This document shows, in pieces, positions 16,425-24,760 of a stretch of 64,000 bases of DNA. How positions within the stretch are numbered: position 1 is the first letter of the stretch; each line of letters opens with the position of its first letter. This DNA is from Deltaproteobacteria bacterium (GTDB lineage: Bacteria > Myxococcota_A > UBA796 > SXON01): positions 124,001 through 188,000 of the forward strand of contig CANFCK010000005.1 of assembly GCA_947445035.1 (NCBI GenBank), in the 5' to 3' direction. The position numbers and the translations under genes are program-made. The notes beneath the pieces were generated by a model. That model saw only the letters and a program-made list of their open reading frames with translations, had not been told where the DNA came from and made no database searches.

Positions 16425-17284
16425 GTCGGGAGGTGCGCGCGCTCTTCGTCGTGGTGCTGATCTTCACGCTTGGCGCCATCGGCTACCGATTTCTTTTCGG
16501 TGACGATCTTGCGGAGCGTTTCCGCGTGGTGACCGTCGCCGGCGACGTGCAGCATCAGCACGCCGGCGGCGCGACCGAGCCCGCCCTGGCCGGCGCCGCG
16601 CTCGAAACGGGCGACCGCATCCTGTCCGGGAACGGCGGTCAGGCGGTGCTCGGCCTCGGGGCGGGCACCCGGGTGACCGTGGATTCGCGGTCGTCGGTGC
16701 GGGTGCTGGGCATCACCGACGACGGCGTGCGCCTTGAGCTGGAAGAGGGGCGGGTCAAAGCCACGGTGCGCCCAAGCGGCGGGCGGGTGGGCGTCGTGAG
16801 CAGTGGCCGTCAGTTCGGCGGCGACGACGCCGACTTCACCGTGGCGAGGGATGCTGACGGCACGGTCGCGGCCAGCGCCGAGCGAGGCGCCATCGAGGTT
16901 TCAGGGGTGGACGGCGTCGTGGAGCTCACCGCGGGCGAGGACCTGATTGTCGCGCCCGGTGGCTCACCGCTGCGTGCGCCCGCGGCGGAGTCGCTGCTTT
17001 TGCAGGTGGCGTGGCCGTCGGCGGGGCGAACCCGCGAGCGCGAAGTCGCGATGGCGGGGCAAACGCAGCCCGGCGCCACGGTGACCGTCAGCGGCGGCGC
17101 GCGCCCGGTCGTCGTCAAAGCCGGCAAGGACGGGCAGTTCTCGGCGCGCGTGCCGCTCGCCGAAGGGAAAAACGCCCTCCGCGTCAGCGCCACCTCGATC
17201 CTGGGTAGGACGGCCGACGTCGCCGCGGCGGAGCTGGTGCTCGACACCAAGGCGCCGAGCGTCGGGGTGACGCTGGAATTCTGA
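16421..17284 (+). CDS. FecR-domain membrane-anchored protein
   Basis: A 287-aa protein starting at the GTG that overlaps the kinase stop (GTGA, 16421-16424). It has one N-terminal membrane helix (ALFVVVLIFTLGAIGYRFLF), then a FecR-like beta domain (about 35-170: ALETGDRILSGNGGQAVLGLG, TRVTVDSRSSVRVL, VRLELEEGRVKATV). A second, Ig-like/bacterial PPC-type domain follows (GATVTVSGGARPVVVKAGKDG, FSARVPLAEGKNALRV) that ends close to the C-terminus. FecR domains transduce or bind periplasmic signals in iron-uptake and stress systems. Coupling to two kinases suggests it is the periplasmic partner of this sensor. No sigma factor or TonB receptor is adjacent. Confidence 0.82.
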   Translation: MSREVRALFVVVLIFTLGAIGYRFLFGDDLAERFRVVTVAGDVQHQHAGGATEPALAGAALETGDRILSGNGGQAVLGLGAGTRVTVDSRSSVRVLGITDDGVRLELEEGRVKATVRPSGGRVGVVSSGRQFGGDDADFTVARDADGTVAASAERGAIEVSGVDGVVELTAGEDLIVAPGGSPLRAPAAESLLLQVAWPSAGRTREREVAMAGQTQPGATVTVSGGARPVVVKAGKDGQFSARVPLAEGKNALRVSATSILGRTADVAAAELVLDTKAPSVGVTLEF

Positions 17285-17322
17285 CCGCGGGAAGCCCGTC
17301 GCGATGCGGTCCTGCCCCTTTT
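17283..17322 (+). terminator. Possible intrinsic terminator after the FecR-like gene
   Basis: GACCGC at 17283-17288 (overlapping the TGA stop) pairs with GCGGTC at 17306-17311, with a GGG-AAG-CCC mini-stem inside. It is followed within a few bases by CCCCTTTTCT (TTTT at 17319-17322). In this very GC-rich sequence a T-run after a hairpin is notable. It would end the three-gene signalling transcript facing the convergent small membrane protein. Confidence 0.4.
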
Positions 17323-17374
17323 CTGGCTGAAGCGGCCAGCGCCCAAGCATCGCCCCACGCGCGCTGCGATCCGC

Positions 17375-17836
17375 TTACTCCGCGTCGCCGACGTCCGGAA
17401 CGCTGGTCTTGGCCGGTGCGATGACCCGCGGCCCGCCGCCCGAGCTGCCCGACGGAAGGTCGATGGGCTCGAGATTGACCAACGGGGGCGACGTGATGCG
17501 CAGCCCACCGAGCGGCTCCATCCGCGGCGCCGCGGCGTCGGGGCTTGGGACAACCGGCGGTAACGACCGAGGCGGGGGCGGCGTCGGCCCGCGCGGCAAC
17601 GCTCGATCGGCCCGTTCGCGGCGCACCTCCGCCTCCTGGGCCTCCTCCATCATCGTGAGCCGTGCCGTCGTCGCCGAGCCACGCAGGGGCGCCGCGCCAC
17701 CCCCGCTCACGACAGCAGGAGCGGCCCGCTTGCGACGCGTGCCGAGCAGCCCGGCGATGCCCACCACCACGACCACCGCAAGGCAGCAGCAGCCACAGCC
17801 GAGCGCGGTCATCATGCCGCTTCCGAGAAACTCCAT
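17375..17836 (-). CDS. Small single-pass membrane protein, Pro-rich tail
   Basis: A 153-aa protein of unknown function. The ATG at 17836 begins MEFLGSGMMTALGCGCCCLA, leading into one strong membrane helix with four clustered Cys (CGCCC) and a run of valines. The remainder is an Arg-rich then Pro/Ala/Ser-rich, probably disordered, cytoplasmic region with a helical segment (MMEEAQEAEVRRERADRAL). No domain is recognised. It lies between convergent and divergent neighbours (FecR-like gene and a polytopic protein), so is probably monocistronic. An upstream in-frame ATG at 17968 would run through the divergent neighbour's start and is rejected. Confidence 0.6.
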   Translation of the reverse strand: MEFLGSGMMTALGCGCCCLAVVVVVGIAGLLGTRRKRAAPAVVSGGGAAPLRGSATTARLTMMEEAQEAEVRRERADRALPRGPTPPPPRSLPPVVPSPDAAAPRMEPLGGLRITSPPLVNLEPIDLPSGSSGGGPRVIAPAKTSVPDVGDAE

Positions 17837-17891
17837 CTGGCGACGGTAACCCGGAACGGGTCGGGCCAACCGCGGTGATAGGCGGCCGGCC

Positions 17892-18485
17892 ATGGACCTG
17901 CCCGCGCCCCCGGACCCCTTCGTCGCGCTTCTGTTGGACGGTCGCCTCCCCGCACTCGTCGTCGGCATCGTGCTCCTGGGCTGGGGAGAACGCCTGTACG
18001 GTGTCCTCGTCGTCGCCCCGGGGGTGCTGGCCGGGGTGTACGTGGCGGCGTGGGCACAACCGCTCTTTCACTTCGACACCACCACGCTTTTGGTGGTCAC
18101 GGTGGCGCTTGCGGCAGCGGGGGCGCTAGCCTGCCACTTCGTCGCCGCCATCGCGGTGCGGATGGCAGGTGCGGGGCTCTTCGCCGCGCTCGCATGGTTC
18201 GCGACACCCCTGGCCCAGCCCGGGCCGGTGGCGTGGTGGGTGCCGGTGGTCGCGGCGGCGCTCGGCGCCCTGGTATTCCCAGCGCTCTACAAGATCGCGC
18301 TGCGTCCGCTGACCGCGCTGGTCGGCGCCTGGAGCATCGCCTGGGCGGTGAAACACCCCGGGAACCCCTACGTGATCCTCGGCCTCGCCGCGGCCGGTAC
18401 GGCGATTCAGTTCGCGCTGGCCCGAAGCAGCAAGGGGGAGCCTGTCGCACCGGCGAAGAAGGTCAAGAAAGAAAAGAAGAAGTGA
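17892..18485 (+). CDS. Polytopic membrane protein, unknown function
   Basis: A 197-aa protein with about six hydrophobic segments (for example LPALVVGIVLLGW, GVLVVAPGVLAGVYVAAWA, LLVVTVALAAAGALACHFVA, WWVPVVAAALGALVFPALY) and a Lys-rich cytoplasmic tail (KKVKKEKKK) at the C-terminus. The positive tail fits the inside-facing rule. No family is recognised; the general layout is like DUF4203-type or small multi-TM proteins common in deltaproteobacteria. It is divergent from the Pro-rich membrane protein (55-nt gap) and convergent with the clostripain-family gene (13-nt gap). Confidence 0.7.
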   Translation: MDLPAPPDPFVALLLDGRLPALVVGIVLLGWGERLYGVLVVAPGVLAGVYVAAWAQPLFHFDTTTLLVVTVALAAAGALACHFVAAIAVRMAGAGLFAALAWFATPLAQPGPVAWWVPVVAAALGALVFPALYKIALRPLTALVGAWSIAWAVKHPGNPYVILGLAAAGTAIQFALARSSKGEPVAPAKKVKKEKKK

Positions 18486-18498
18486 CTGGCTTGTCGGA

Positions 18499-19752
18499 CT
18501 ATTCCTTCACGTAGGTCCGCATCAGCTCACCCCAACGAGTGTCCTGGGACCAGGTGGCGCCGGCGCCGTCGGTGTACAGGTCGATGTACTCGGAGTCGGG
18601 GTCGAACCAGACCGTCAGCCCTGAGGCGTACTCGTAATCTTCATTGCCGTAGGGCCCCGGAACCGCGATGCCAACGCTGTTTCGGAGGGTGGTGCCCAGC
18701 GGGCCAAGGACTGGATCGCCGGCGGCCTCGATGACCGCGCCGAGGTCGCCAGCGTCGAGATACCAGTTTTTCCAGACCGCGTCGGCGCCGCGGGTGGTGC
18801 GGCGGTAGCTGAAAAATGGTGCCTTCAAGGCGTCATCGGCAAGGACGGCGCCGGCCAGCGCGTCGAGCGCGGCATCCATTTGGCCGAGCTGGTCAAGGTC
18901 GGTGGCGGAGTGGGTGTCCTCCAATCCCACCTCGACAGCGCCCCGGGACATCTCGTCGGCCAGCGCCATGGGGGTGGTATCTAGATTATCGCGGAGATAC
19001 CTGAGAATAAGGTCGTACTGAAAGCCCTGGAAGCCGATCGTCGTCTGCGCCGCGGACATGGCGCGGGCATGGGGGACGAGGCTGTGCGCAACCTCCCAAG
19101 AAGCCATGTTGCAGGCGTCAAAGCCGACGACATCGAACCGACCGTGGGCGGACACACTGTCCGTCAGCGCGGCCGCGACCTCGCCCTCGGCAAAGCTCAT
19201 GTCGGTGCCGCTGGTGTCGTCCGAGCCGATCATCGGCGGCGGCGCAACCGCGTCGTCCTCCGCCTCTGGCGCCTGAATGCCCCAGCCATCGCCGTGATCC
19301 CAGAAGATGAGCACCCGATGTTCCGCCGGGTAGTTGGTGCTGGCCCAGTCGAGGAAGCCGGCAAGCGTCTCGGGCGCGCCCATGTCGAGCTCACCCAGGT
19401 CTTCGAGCACCGGGCTGGTCACGACCCTGGTGTCGTCGTCCGGAACCATCCGGTACCGCCGCGTACCCGTCCAGTCGCCGTCTTTCGTTGAGTACCCATC
19501 GATGCGATCGGCCTGCACGAGGACCTCGACCCCGTCGCCCGAACCGGTGATTTCCAGCTCGTTCAGATCATGGGTGACCCAGTCTTCGAGGTCGTTGTCG
19601 CCCACCAGGTAGACCAGAAACTGCCAGCCCCCCTCGACATTGCCGCCGGTGTCGCCGCCGCCGGTGTCGTCACCCGCAGCATCGGCCGGCTCGCGGCCAG
19701 GTGGGGCTTCCGGGGTGGGCTCGACGCACGCCAACACGAGGGAGAAGAGCAT
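18499..19752 (-). CDS. Clostripain-family (C11) cysteine peptidase lipoprotein
   Basis: A 417-aa predicted lipoprotein with the signal MLFSLVLAC (lipobox Cys9), an acidic DTGG-type linker (DDTGGGDTGG, about 28-38) and a C11 peptidase domain. The domain opens with WQFLVYLVGDNDLE, and the catalytic dyad is visible as His153 in FWDHGDGWG and Cys214 in GFDACNMAS. Both contexts match clostripain, which cleaves after basic residues and is often self-processed. The C-terminal third has Asp-rich, aromatic segments ending VWFDPDSEYIDLY. It is probably anchored in the outer membrane. It is divergent from the GT4 gene with 67 nt between starts. Substrate unknown. Confidence 0.88.
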   Translation of the reverse strand: MLFSLVLACVEPTPEAPPGREPADAAGDDTGGGDTGGNVEGGWQFLVYLVGDNDLEDWVTHDLNELEITGSGDGVEVLVQADRIDGYSTKDGDWTGTRRYRMVPDDDTRVVTSPVLEDLGELDMGAPETLAGFLDWASTNYPAEHRVLIFWDHGDGWGIQAPEAEDDAVAPPPMIGSDDTSGTDMSFAEGEVAAALTDSVSAHGRFDVVGFDACNMASWEVAHSLVPHARAMSAAQTTIGFQGFQYDLILRYLRDNLDTTPMALADEMSRGAVEVGLEDTHSATDLDQLGQMDAALDALAGAVLADDALKAPFFSYRRTTRGADAVWKNWYLDAGDLGAVIEAAGDPVLGPLGTTLRNSVGIAVPGPYGNEDYEYASGLTVWFDPDSEYIDLYTDGAGATWSQDTRWGELMRTYVKE

Positions 19753-19819
19753 GGCGCCACGGTAACCGAAAAAGCGCTCCTCGCGCTCAAGGTCGGGTCG
19801 TCATGACCGACGTTGGAGC

Positions 19820-20863
19820 ATGCGCAGCGTCGCCTACGTCTTGGCCAAGTACCCGATCCTGTCTCAGGGCTTTGTGCACGCCGAGATCGCCTCGCTCCGC
19901 CGCCTGGGATTCGACGTCCAGGTTGTCACCCACGAACGCGGCGACCCCGCTGTCCGCTTTGGGGAGGGCCCAGACTCGGTGCCGGTCGAGCCGATGCACG
20001 TCGGCCTCGCCAACGCCGCCCCTGTCCTGGCGAAGTTCGATCACCTCCACGGGCATTTCGCCGACTTCGGCGCTCGCGTTCTTGCGCCGCTCGCCAAACG
20101 TGCCGGCCGCCCATTCTCGTTCACCGGCCACGCCTTCGACCTTTTCCGTCGTGACGCCGCGGTGCGACCCGAAGAATGGCACGCCGTCGCGACGTCCGTT
20201 CAGCGTGTGGTGGCGATCTCTCGTTTCCACCGGTACTTCATCATGGCCCGTGGCGTCCCCGCCGACAAGGTGGTCGTCATCCCCAACGCCGCGGCGCTGG
20301 CCGAGCTTTTGGCGGGAGCCCCGGAGTCGCCCAAACAACTCCGCCGGGTGCTGGCCGTCGGGCGCCCCGTAGCCAAGAAGGGCTTCGGCGTCTTGGTGCA
20401 GGCCTGGGCCAAGGCGCGCGCCCACATTCCCGACATCGAGCTCGACATCATCGGCGCCGAAGGCCTGGTCGACCACACACCGCCCGGGCTCCGGCTGTGG
20501 CCGGCACGCGAGTGGGCCGACGTCATGCACGCGATGCGCGCGGCCGATGTCGTTGTCGCCCCGTGCATCACCAGCCCGGACGGCGACATGGACGGCATCC
20601 CGACCGTACTCGCCGAGGCCGGCGCCCTCCGGCGCCCGGTGATCGCGAGCGAAATCAGCGGCGTCGGCGACCTCGTTGCGCACGGCGTCAATGGGCTCCT
20701 GGTCCCGCCCGGGGACGTCCACGCCCTCGCCGCGGCGCTGGTCCGGCTCGCCCGACGACCTGACGAGCTGACCCGGCTCGGCAACGCCGCCCCCCTCCTC
20801 GCCGCTGCCCACGACGCCGACGTCGTGGCGCGCCGCCTCGTCTGCGAAGCCTTCGCGGCCTAG
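19820..20863 (+). CDS. Family 4 glycosyltransferase
   Basis: A 347-aa GT-B glycosyltransferase. The N-terminal half starts SVAYVLAKYPILSQGFVHAEI, the pattern of GT4 enzymes acting on exopolysaccharide or lipid-linked acceptors, and holds HGHFAD and PFSFTGHAFDLF. The C-terminal nucleotide-sugar domain shows VLAVGRPVAKKGFGVLVQA, then the PCITSPDGDMDGIPTVLAEAG donor-binding loop with the E-x7-E-like ending (VLAEAGALRRPVIASE). The gene opens a three-gene plus-strand run, 11 nt before the pyruvyltransferase fusion. It probably builds a surface glycan; donor and acceptor are unknown. Confidence 0.88.
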   Translation: MRSVAYVLAKYPILSQGFVHAEIASLRRLGFDVQVVTHERGDPAVRFGEGPDSVPVEPMHVGLANAAPVLAKFDHLHGHFADFGARVLAPLAKRAGRPFSFTGHAFDLFRRDAAVRPEEWHAVATSVQRVVAISRFHRYFIMARGVPADKVVVIPNAAALAELLAGAPESPKQLRRVLAVGRPVAKKGFGVLVQAWAKARAHIPDIELDIIGAEGLVDHTPPGLRLWPAREWADVMHAMRAADVVVAPCITSPDGDMDGIPTVLAEAGALRRPVIASEISGVGDLVAHGVNGLLVPPGDVHALAAALVRLARRPDELTRLGNAAPLLAAAHDADVVARRLVCEAFAA

Positions 20864-20874
20864 GCCGGAGCCCC

Positions 20875-22998
20875 ATGCGCATCTTGATCACCGACAGCTA
20901 CTGCTCCAGCAACCGCGGTGACGCCGCGATCCTCGACGCAATGGTGGAGGGGCTGCGAACGCGCGGCGCCCGCGTCGAGGTGGTTTCAAGCTTCCCTGCG
21001 GTTGCGACATCCTTCCATGACGTCGACGCGATTGATGCCGCCGACTTCCGCGCCGTGGCCCTCGCCGTGGCCCGCGCCGATCTCGTGGTCAGCTGCGGCG
21101 AGCTCAATGCCAGCCTGCCCACCCTGCATCTGGCGCGGCGGACGTCCAAGCCCTACGCGATCTTCGGGCAGACGGTCGGTCCATTGACGCGGCCGATGTC
21201 GCGACAGGCGGCCCGCGAAGTGCTCGATGGCGCCGCGTGGATTTGCGTCCGTGACGAGGCCAGCGCCAAGGTCGTCGTCGACCTGGGCGTGCGAGCCCCG
21301 GTGCGGGTCGGCGTCGATGCCGCAGTGCTCGGTCGGGTCAACGCTGCGGCCGCTGGGAACGGGCCGGTCCTGGGCGTCACCGTGCGTTCTTGGCCATTCC
21401 CGGGCCAGCGGGACCCAGCCGCGTGCCAGGGCAGGTACGAGGCCGAAATCGTCAAGGCCGCCGACCGCTGGGTGGCCGAGACCGGTGGGCAAGTACGCTT
21501 CTACAGCACCTGCACCAGCTACGGGGGCTTTGAAGAGGACGACCGTGTGGCCGCGCGGCGCATCGCCGCCGGGATGGAGGCCGACGCGGAAGTCGTCGAA
21601 GCCGTCGATCTCGACTTCGCGACGCTGCGCGGGGAAATCGGGGCGTGCGACCTGTTCCTCGGCACCCGAATGCACGCCCTGGTCTTTTCGACCACGGCCG
21701 AGGTGCCCTCGGTCGGCATCGCTTGCGAGCAGGACACCTTCGAGTGGATGACGCGGGTCGGACTTGGCGGTCGCGTCGTGCCGATCGAGCGCTGTGAGGG
21801 CGTGGATGGGCTGGTCATGGCCACGTGGGAGGAGCGCAAGCGGGTGACCGCGCGCCTGCGAGCCGCCGTCGACGTGCTCAGGACTCGGGCCGCCGAAGAC
21901 CTCGACATCCTCGCCCGCGTCGCCGCTGGCGAGCGTCCGGCCCGATCGAGCGCCCGCGCCACCAGCGGCCGAATGGGCGACAGCCGCCCCTTCGAGCCGG
22001 GCTACCGTCGGCGCCGCATGGTCGCCGACATCGTGCTCGGCGAGGGTGGCGAGAGCGTTCTGGAGCTCGGCTGCTCCACCGGCACGCTCGGGCGGATGCT
22101 CGGGCCGGCCGACGACTACCGCGGGATCGATCCTGCCAAGACCGTCGCGACACGCCACTCTCGATTCAACATCGTCACCTCGACGCTGGAGGCGTGGCAG
22201 CCTCGCGACAAACACGACGTTGTCGTCGCCACGGGCAGCCTGGAGCACGTCGAGAATCTCGATGTGGTGCTCCAGAAGGCGCGCGCCGCCCTCAAACCCG
22301 GCGGCCTCGCGGTGTTCACGCTGTTCAACCTCGCCCACATCAGCCGGGCGCTCGGCTCGGCCGTCCGCCACCCCGACTGGACACTTCACGCACGCCCGGA
22401 CGACTTCCTCCTTGCCCTCCATGAGGTCGGCCTCGTCCCGCAGCGCGTGCTTCCCAGCAGCGCCGGCTACGGTCCCGCCCCTCCCGACGACGACGAAGCG
22501 CCCACCGACTTTGAGCTGGACGGCGTGCATCAGCTCTCCCCTGACCGCCTCGTCCGCCTCGCCCATCACTGGGTGGTGGTGTGCCGGGCCGGCAAGCCAC
22601 AAGCGGGTCCGAACGAACTACAGCGCCGATTCGCGCAGCAAGACTGGCCGGGTGCGCTGCGCATCGGCGTCGAGTTGGTGAAAGCGTACCCGTGGGCCGC
22701 CCGGGCGTGGTCCGATGTCGCCGTGGTCTGGAGCGCCGCGGGCCGGGCCGATCGGGCCGCCGACGCCGCCCGGCGCGCCTACATGCTGGACCCCGGCCGC
22801 GACGACGTACGCGACAACCTCGCCGCGCTCGACGTGCACGTTGAGCTCGATGACATCGAGGTCGCAGCGATGGGCGACCCCTCCGATCAAGGCGCGTTCG
22901 ACGCCCTGGTCGAGGACCTGCTGGGCCGCGGGCGGCTTCACTCGGTGGCCACGGTCCAGCGCTTCCGACAGGGCGCCACGGCCCGCGCTGCGGGCTGA
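20875..22998 (+). CDS. Polysaccharide pyruvyltransferase-methyltransferase-TPR fusion
   Basis: A 707-aa three-part protein. Residues 1 to about 350 match the polysaccharide pyruvyl transferase (CsaB-like) family: RILITDSYCSSNRGDAAIL at the start, YAIFGQTVGPL, and LFLGTRMHALVFS near the end. Residues about 365-570 are a class I SAM methyltransferase (motif I VLELGCSTGTLG near 395, acidic GIDPAK, then TGSLEHVEN and ALKPGG). Residues about 577-655 are TPR-like helical repeats. Known family members normally carry these activities separately, so pyruvylation and methylation of the same glycan by one protein is inferred. It is flanked by the GT4 gene (11 nt) and the transglutaminase-like gene (13 nt). 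Confidence 0.82.
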   Translation: MRILITDSYCSSNRGDAAILDAMVEGLRTRGARVEVVSSFPAVATSFHDVDAIDAADFRAVALAVARADLVVSCGELNASLPTLHLARRTSKPYAIFGQTVGPLTRPMSRQAAREVLDGAAWICVRDEASAKVVVDLGVRAPVRVGVDAAVLGRVNAAAAGNGPVLGVTVRSWPFPGQRDPAACQGRYEAEIVKAADRWVAETGGQVRFYSTCTSYGGFEEDDRVAARRIAAGMEADAEVVEAVDLDFATLRGEIGACDLFLGTRMHALVFSTTAEVPSVGIACEQDTFEWMTRVGLGGRVVPIERCEGVDGLVMATWEERKRVTARLRAAVDVLRTRAAEDLDILARVAAGERPARSSARATSGRMGDSRPFEPGYRRRRMVADIVLGEGGESVLELGCSTGTLGRMLGPADDYRGIDPAKTVATRHSRFNIVTSTLEAWQPRDKHDVVVATGSLEHVENLDVVLQKARAALKPGGLAVFTLFNLAHISRALGSAVRHPDWTLHARPDDFLLALHEVGLVPQRVLPSSAGYGPAPPDDDEAPTDFELDGVHQLSPDRLVRLAHHWVVVCRAGKPQAGPNELQRRFAQQDWPGALRIGVELVKAYPWAARAWSDVAVVWSAAGRADRAADAARRAYMLDPGRDDVRDNLAALDVHVELDDIEVAAMGDPSDQGAFDALVEDLLGRGRLHSVATVQRFRQGATARAAG

Positions 22999-23011
22999 GT
23001 TACCGGCGGGG

Positions 23012-24604
23012 ATGCCGCCGCATGACGATGCCCCCCTTGAGCTCGACCTGCTCAGCAAGGTCGGCGACTTCTTGCTCTTCACCGCCGGACTCAGCGCGGT
23101 CTTCGCCGGCGGCCAGGTCTGGTGGGTGGTCACTTTCCGCGAGGAGTGGCAGTCCGCCATCCCCCTGATGCACGCGGCCACGGGCGCCGCCGCGATCTCC
23201 ATCAGCACGCAGCTTGCCTATCCGCGACGCTGGGCGCTTTTCGGGGGCCTGTTCTCGCTCCTGGGACTGGCGTTTGTCGCCGGCATCTGGGGACTGTGGC
23301 TGATGGGGAACGGCATGTTCTCGGCGCTGGCGGTGTTTGCGCCGGGGTGGGCCGCCTTGGCGCTGCCGATCGTTGCCCTAAGCGCCCCTGGCGTGCTGAA
23401 AGTGGCCCGAGCGCGCGAGGCGGCCGATCGTGAGACCAACCGCCTGACCGCTGAGGCGCTCGAGTCCGGCGAGTACGGATTTTCCCGCGAACCGCGCGCG
23501 AAGAACGGGTGGATGCTCCCCGTCTTGTACATGGTCGCCGCCGTCCCGATCGGCGCGATTGTGCTGGCGATGGTCTACCCGGAGGCGTTCGAGCGCGCCC
23601 AGGTTCGTGTCGGCGGCGTCCTGGCCGGTCGCAACCCCTTCGGCAGCGGTTTTGTCGAGACGCCAACTGCGTTCCCGTACGCCGGGAGCCCGCTTTACTG
23701 GTACCTGGAGTACGAAGCGAAGTGGACCCCGCTGGACCGCCAGCTGGTCTTGCGGATGGCCGATGGTGTCGCCGACGATGTTGCGTGGTCCTTGGCCAGT
23801 TTTACCGGCAAGGCCGATCCGGTCGCGGCAGAGGCCGCGCTGTGGGCCGAGGGCGCAGGCAAAGAGCTGCCGGTGTGGATTGCGGCTTCCCTTCGCCATC
23901 ACCGCGTGATCGCCTACCCCGAGTCCCTTTTCTCGCGCAGCTTCGACCCGAAGCTGCACGCCCTGCCGGAGACCATCCACCTCGACTGCGACCAGCTCAG
24001 CTACCTCTTTCTGCATGTGGCGAGGCGGCTGGACCTCAAGATGGAGGTGCTGCCGGCCGTGCAGCACACCTACGTGCGCTACGAAGGTCCGGCGGGTGAG
24101 CCAGCCCTCTTCATCGAGACCACCGAGCTCGCCGCCCCTCCGAAGCGTGACCGTCACGGCGCGGTGATGCCCGCCGTCCTCGGCGACGGATTCTTCATCG
24201 AACAAGACCACTACTCCTCCGGCCGCGGTGGTAGCTGGGCCACCGCGGAGGTGGTGCAGGCGGCGGGGCTCTACCAGCCGTGGAGCGAGCGCGACATCCG
24301 CGACAACATCGTCGCCAACGTCGTCGTCGGCATGGAGAGCCTCGGCAAGGACTTGTACCCGGCCGAGCCCGACGCCCACATCGTCGGCACCAAGAGCATC
24401 GTCCTGGTCAGCAACCTGTATCGGTGGAACACCAACCACGCCGAGGCGGCGCTGGGCAACGGAGACTTGGCGGGGGCCGAAGCGTACGCGCTGCGAGCGA
24501 GGCAGCTCCGCGCTGATCACGGGGGGCTGGTGATTTATGGGCGCACACCCGAGGAGGATGTGCTCACGACGATCGCGGCGACCAGGGCGAAGGTGGTGGA
24601 GTGA
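23012..24604 (+). CDS. Membrane protein with transglutaminase-like core
   Basis: A 530-aa protein. Four N-terminal hydrophobic segments (about 15-130) and a fifth near 175 anchor it. The soluble C-terminal half contains LDCDQLSYLFLHVARRLDL, followed by VQHTYVRYEGP and LFIETTE. The spacing of Cys, His and Asp/Glu is that of the transglutaminase-like/SirB1 fold, where Cys begins a helix and His and an acidic residue follow on strands. Two TPR-like helices close the protein (HAEAALGNGDLAGAEAYALRARQL). The activity is inferred and could be a peptidase or an inactive scaffold. It is third in the glycan run, starting 13 nt after the fusion gene with GGGG before the ATG. Confidence 0.6.
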   Translation: MPPHDDAPLELDLLSKVGDFLLFTAGLSAVFAGGQVWWVVTFREEWQSAIPLMHAATGAAAISISTQLAYPRRWALFGGLFSLLGLAFVAGIWGLWLMGNGMFSALAVFAPGWAALALPIVALSAPGVLKVARAREAADRETNRLTAEALESGEYGFSREPRAKNGWMLPVLYMVAAVPIGAIVLAMVYPEAFERAQVRVGGVLAGRNPFGSGFVETPTAFPYAGSPLYWYLEYEAKWTPLDRQLVLRMADGVADDVAWSLASFTGKADPVAAEAALWAEGAGKELPVWIAASLRHHRVIAYPESLFSRSFDPKLHALPETIHLDCDQLSYLFLHVARRLDLKMEVLPAVQHTYVRYEGPAGEPALFIETTELAAPPKRDRHGAVMPAVLGDGFFIEQDHYSSGRGGSWATAEVVQAAGLYQPWSERDIRDNIVANVVVGMESLGKDLYPAEPDAHIVGTKSIVLVSNLYRWNTNHAEAALGNGDLAGAEAYALRARQLRADHGGLVIYGRTPEEDVLTTIAATRAKVVE

Positions 24605-24760
24605 GGGGGGGGGTCTGACGTTGGTCGGTCGTGGGGTGCGCGGCGCGGGGCGGGGTGCGGGCGCCGGTGGGGGTGGCAGCGGTGGAGCCCGGGGCGGGGG
24701 CGGTGACGGCCATGGCGGCTGCAGAGCCGGAGCCGGCACACGGGGACATGGTTCCCCCCG
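24605..24760. other. G-tract-rich gap between convergent genes
   Basis: There is no gene here. The plus strand carries repeated G runs (a 9-G run at about 24605-24613, then GGGG or longer at 24633, 24647, 24652, 24669, 24691 and 24696), a composition able to form G-quadruplexes. It lies between the convergent transglutaminase-like and phosphatase genes and could act as a transcription end point. No clear hairpin with a T-run is seen. Confidence 0.4.

Noticed and set aside
22715..23011. Upstream extension of the transglutaminase-like gene
   Set aside because: The extension runs out of frame through the TPR region of the preceding gene. The ATG at 23012 has a GGGG leader and gives a clean N-terminus.
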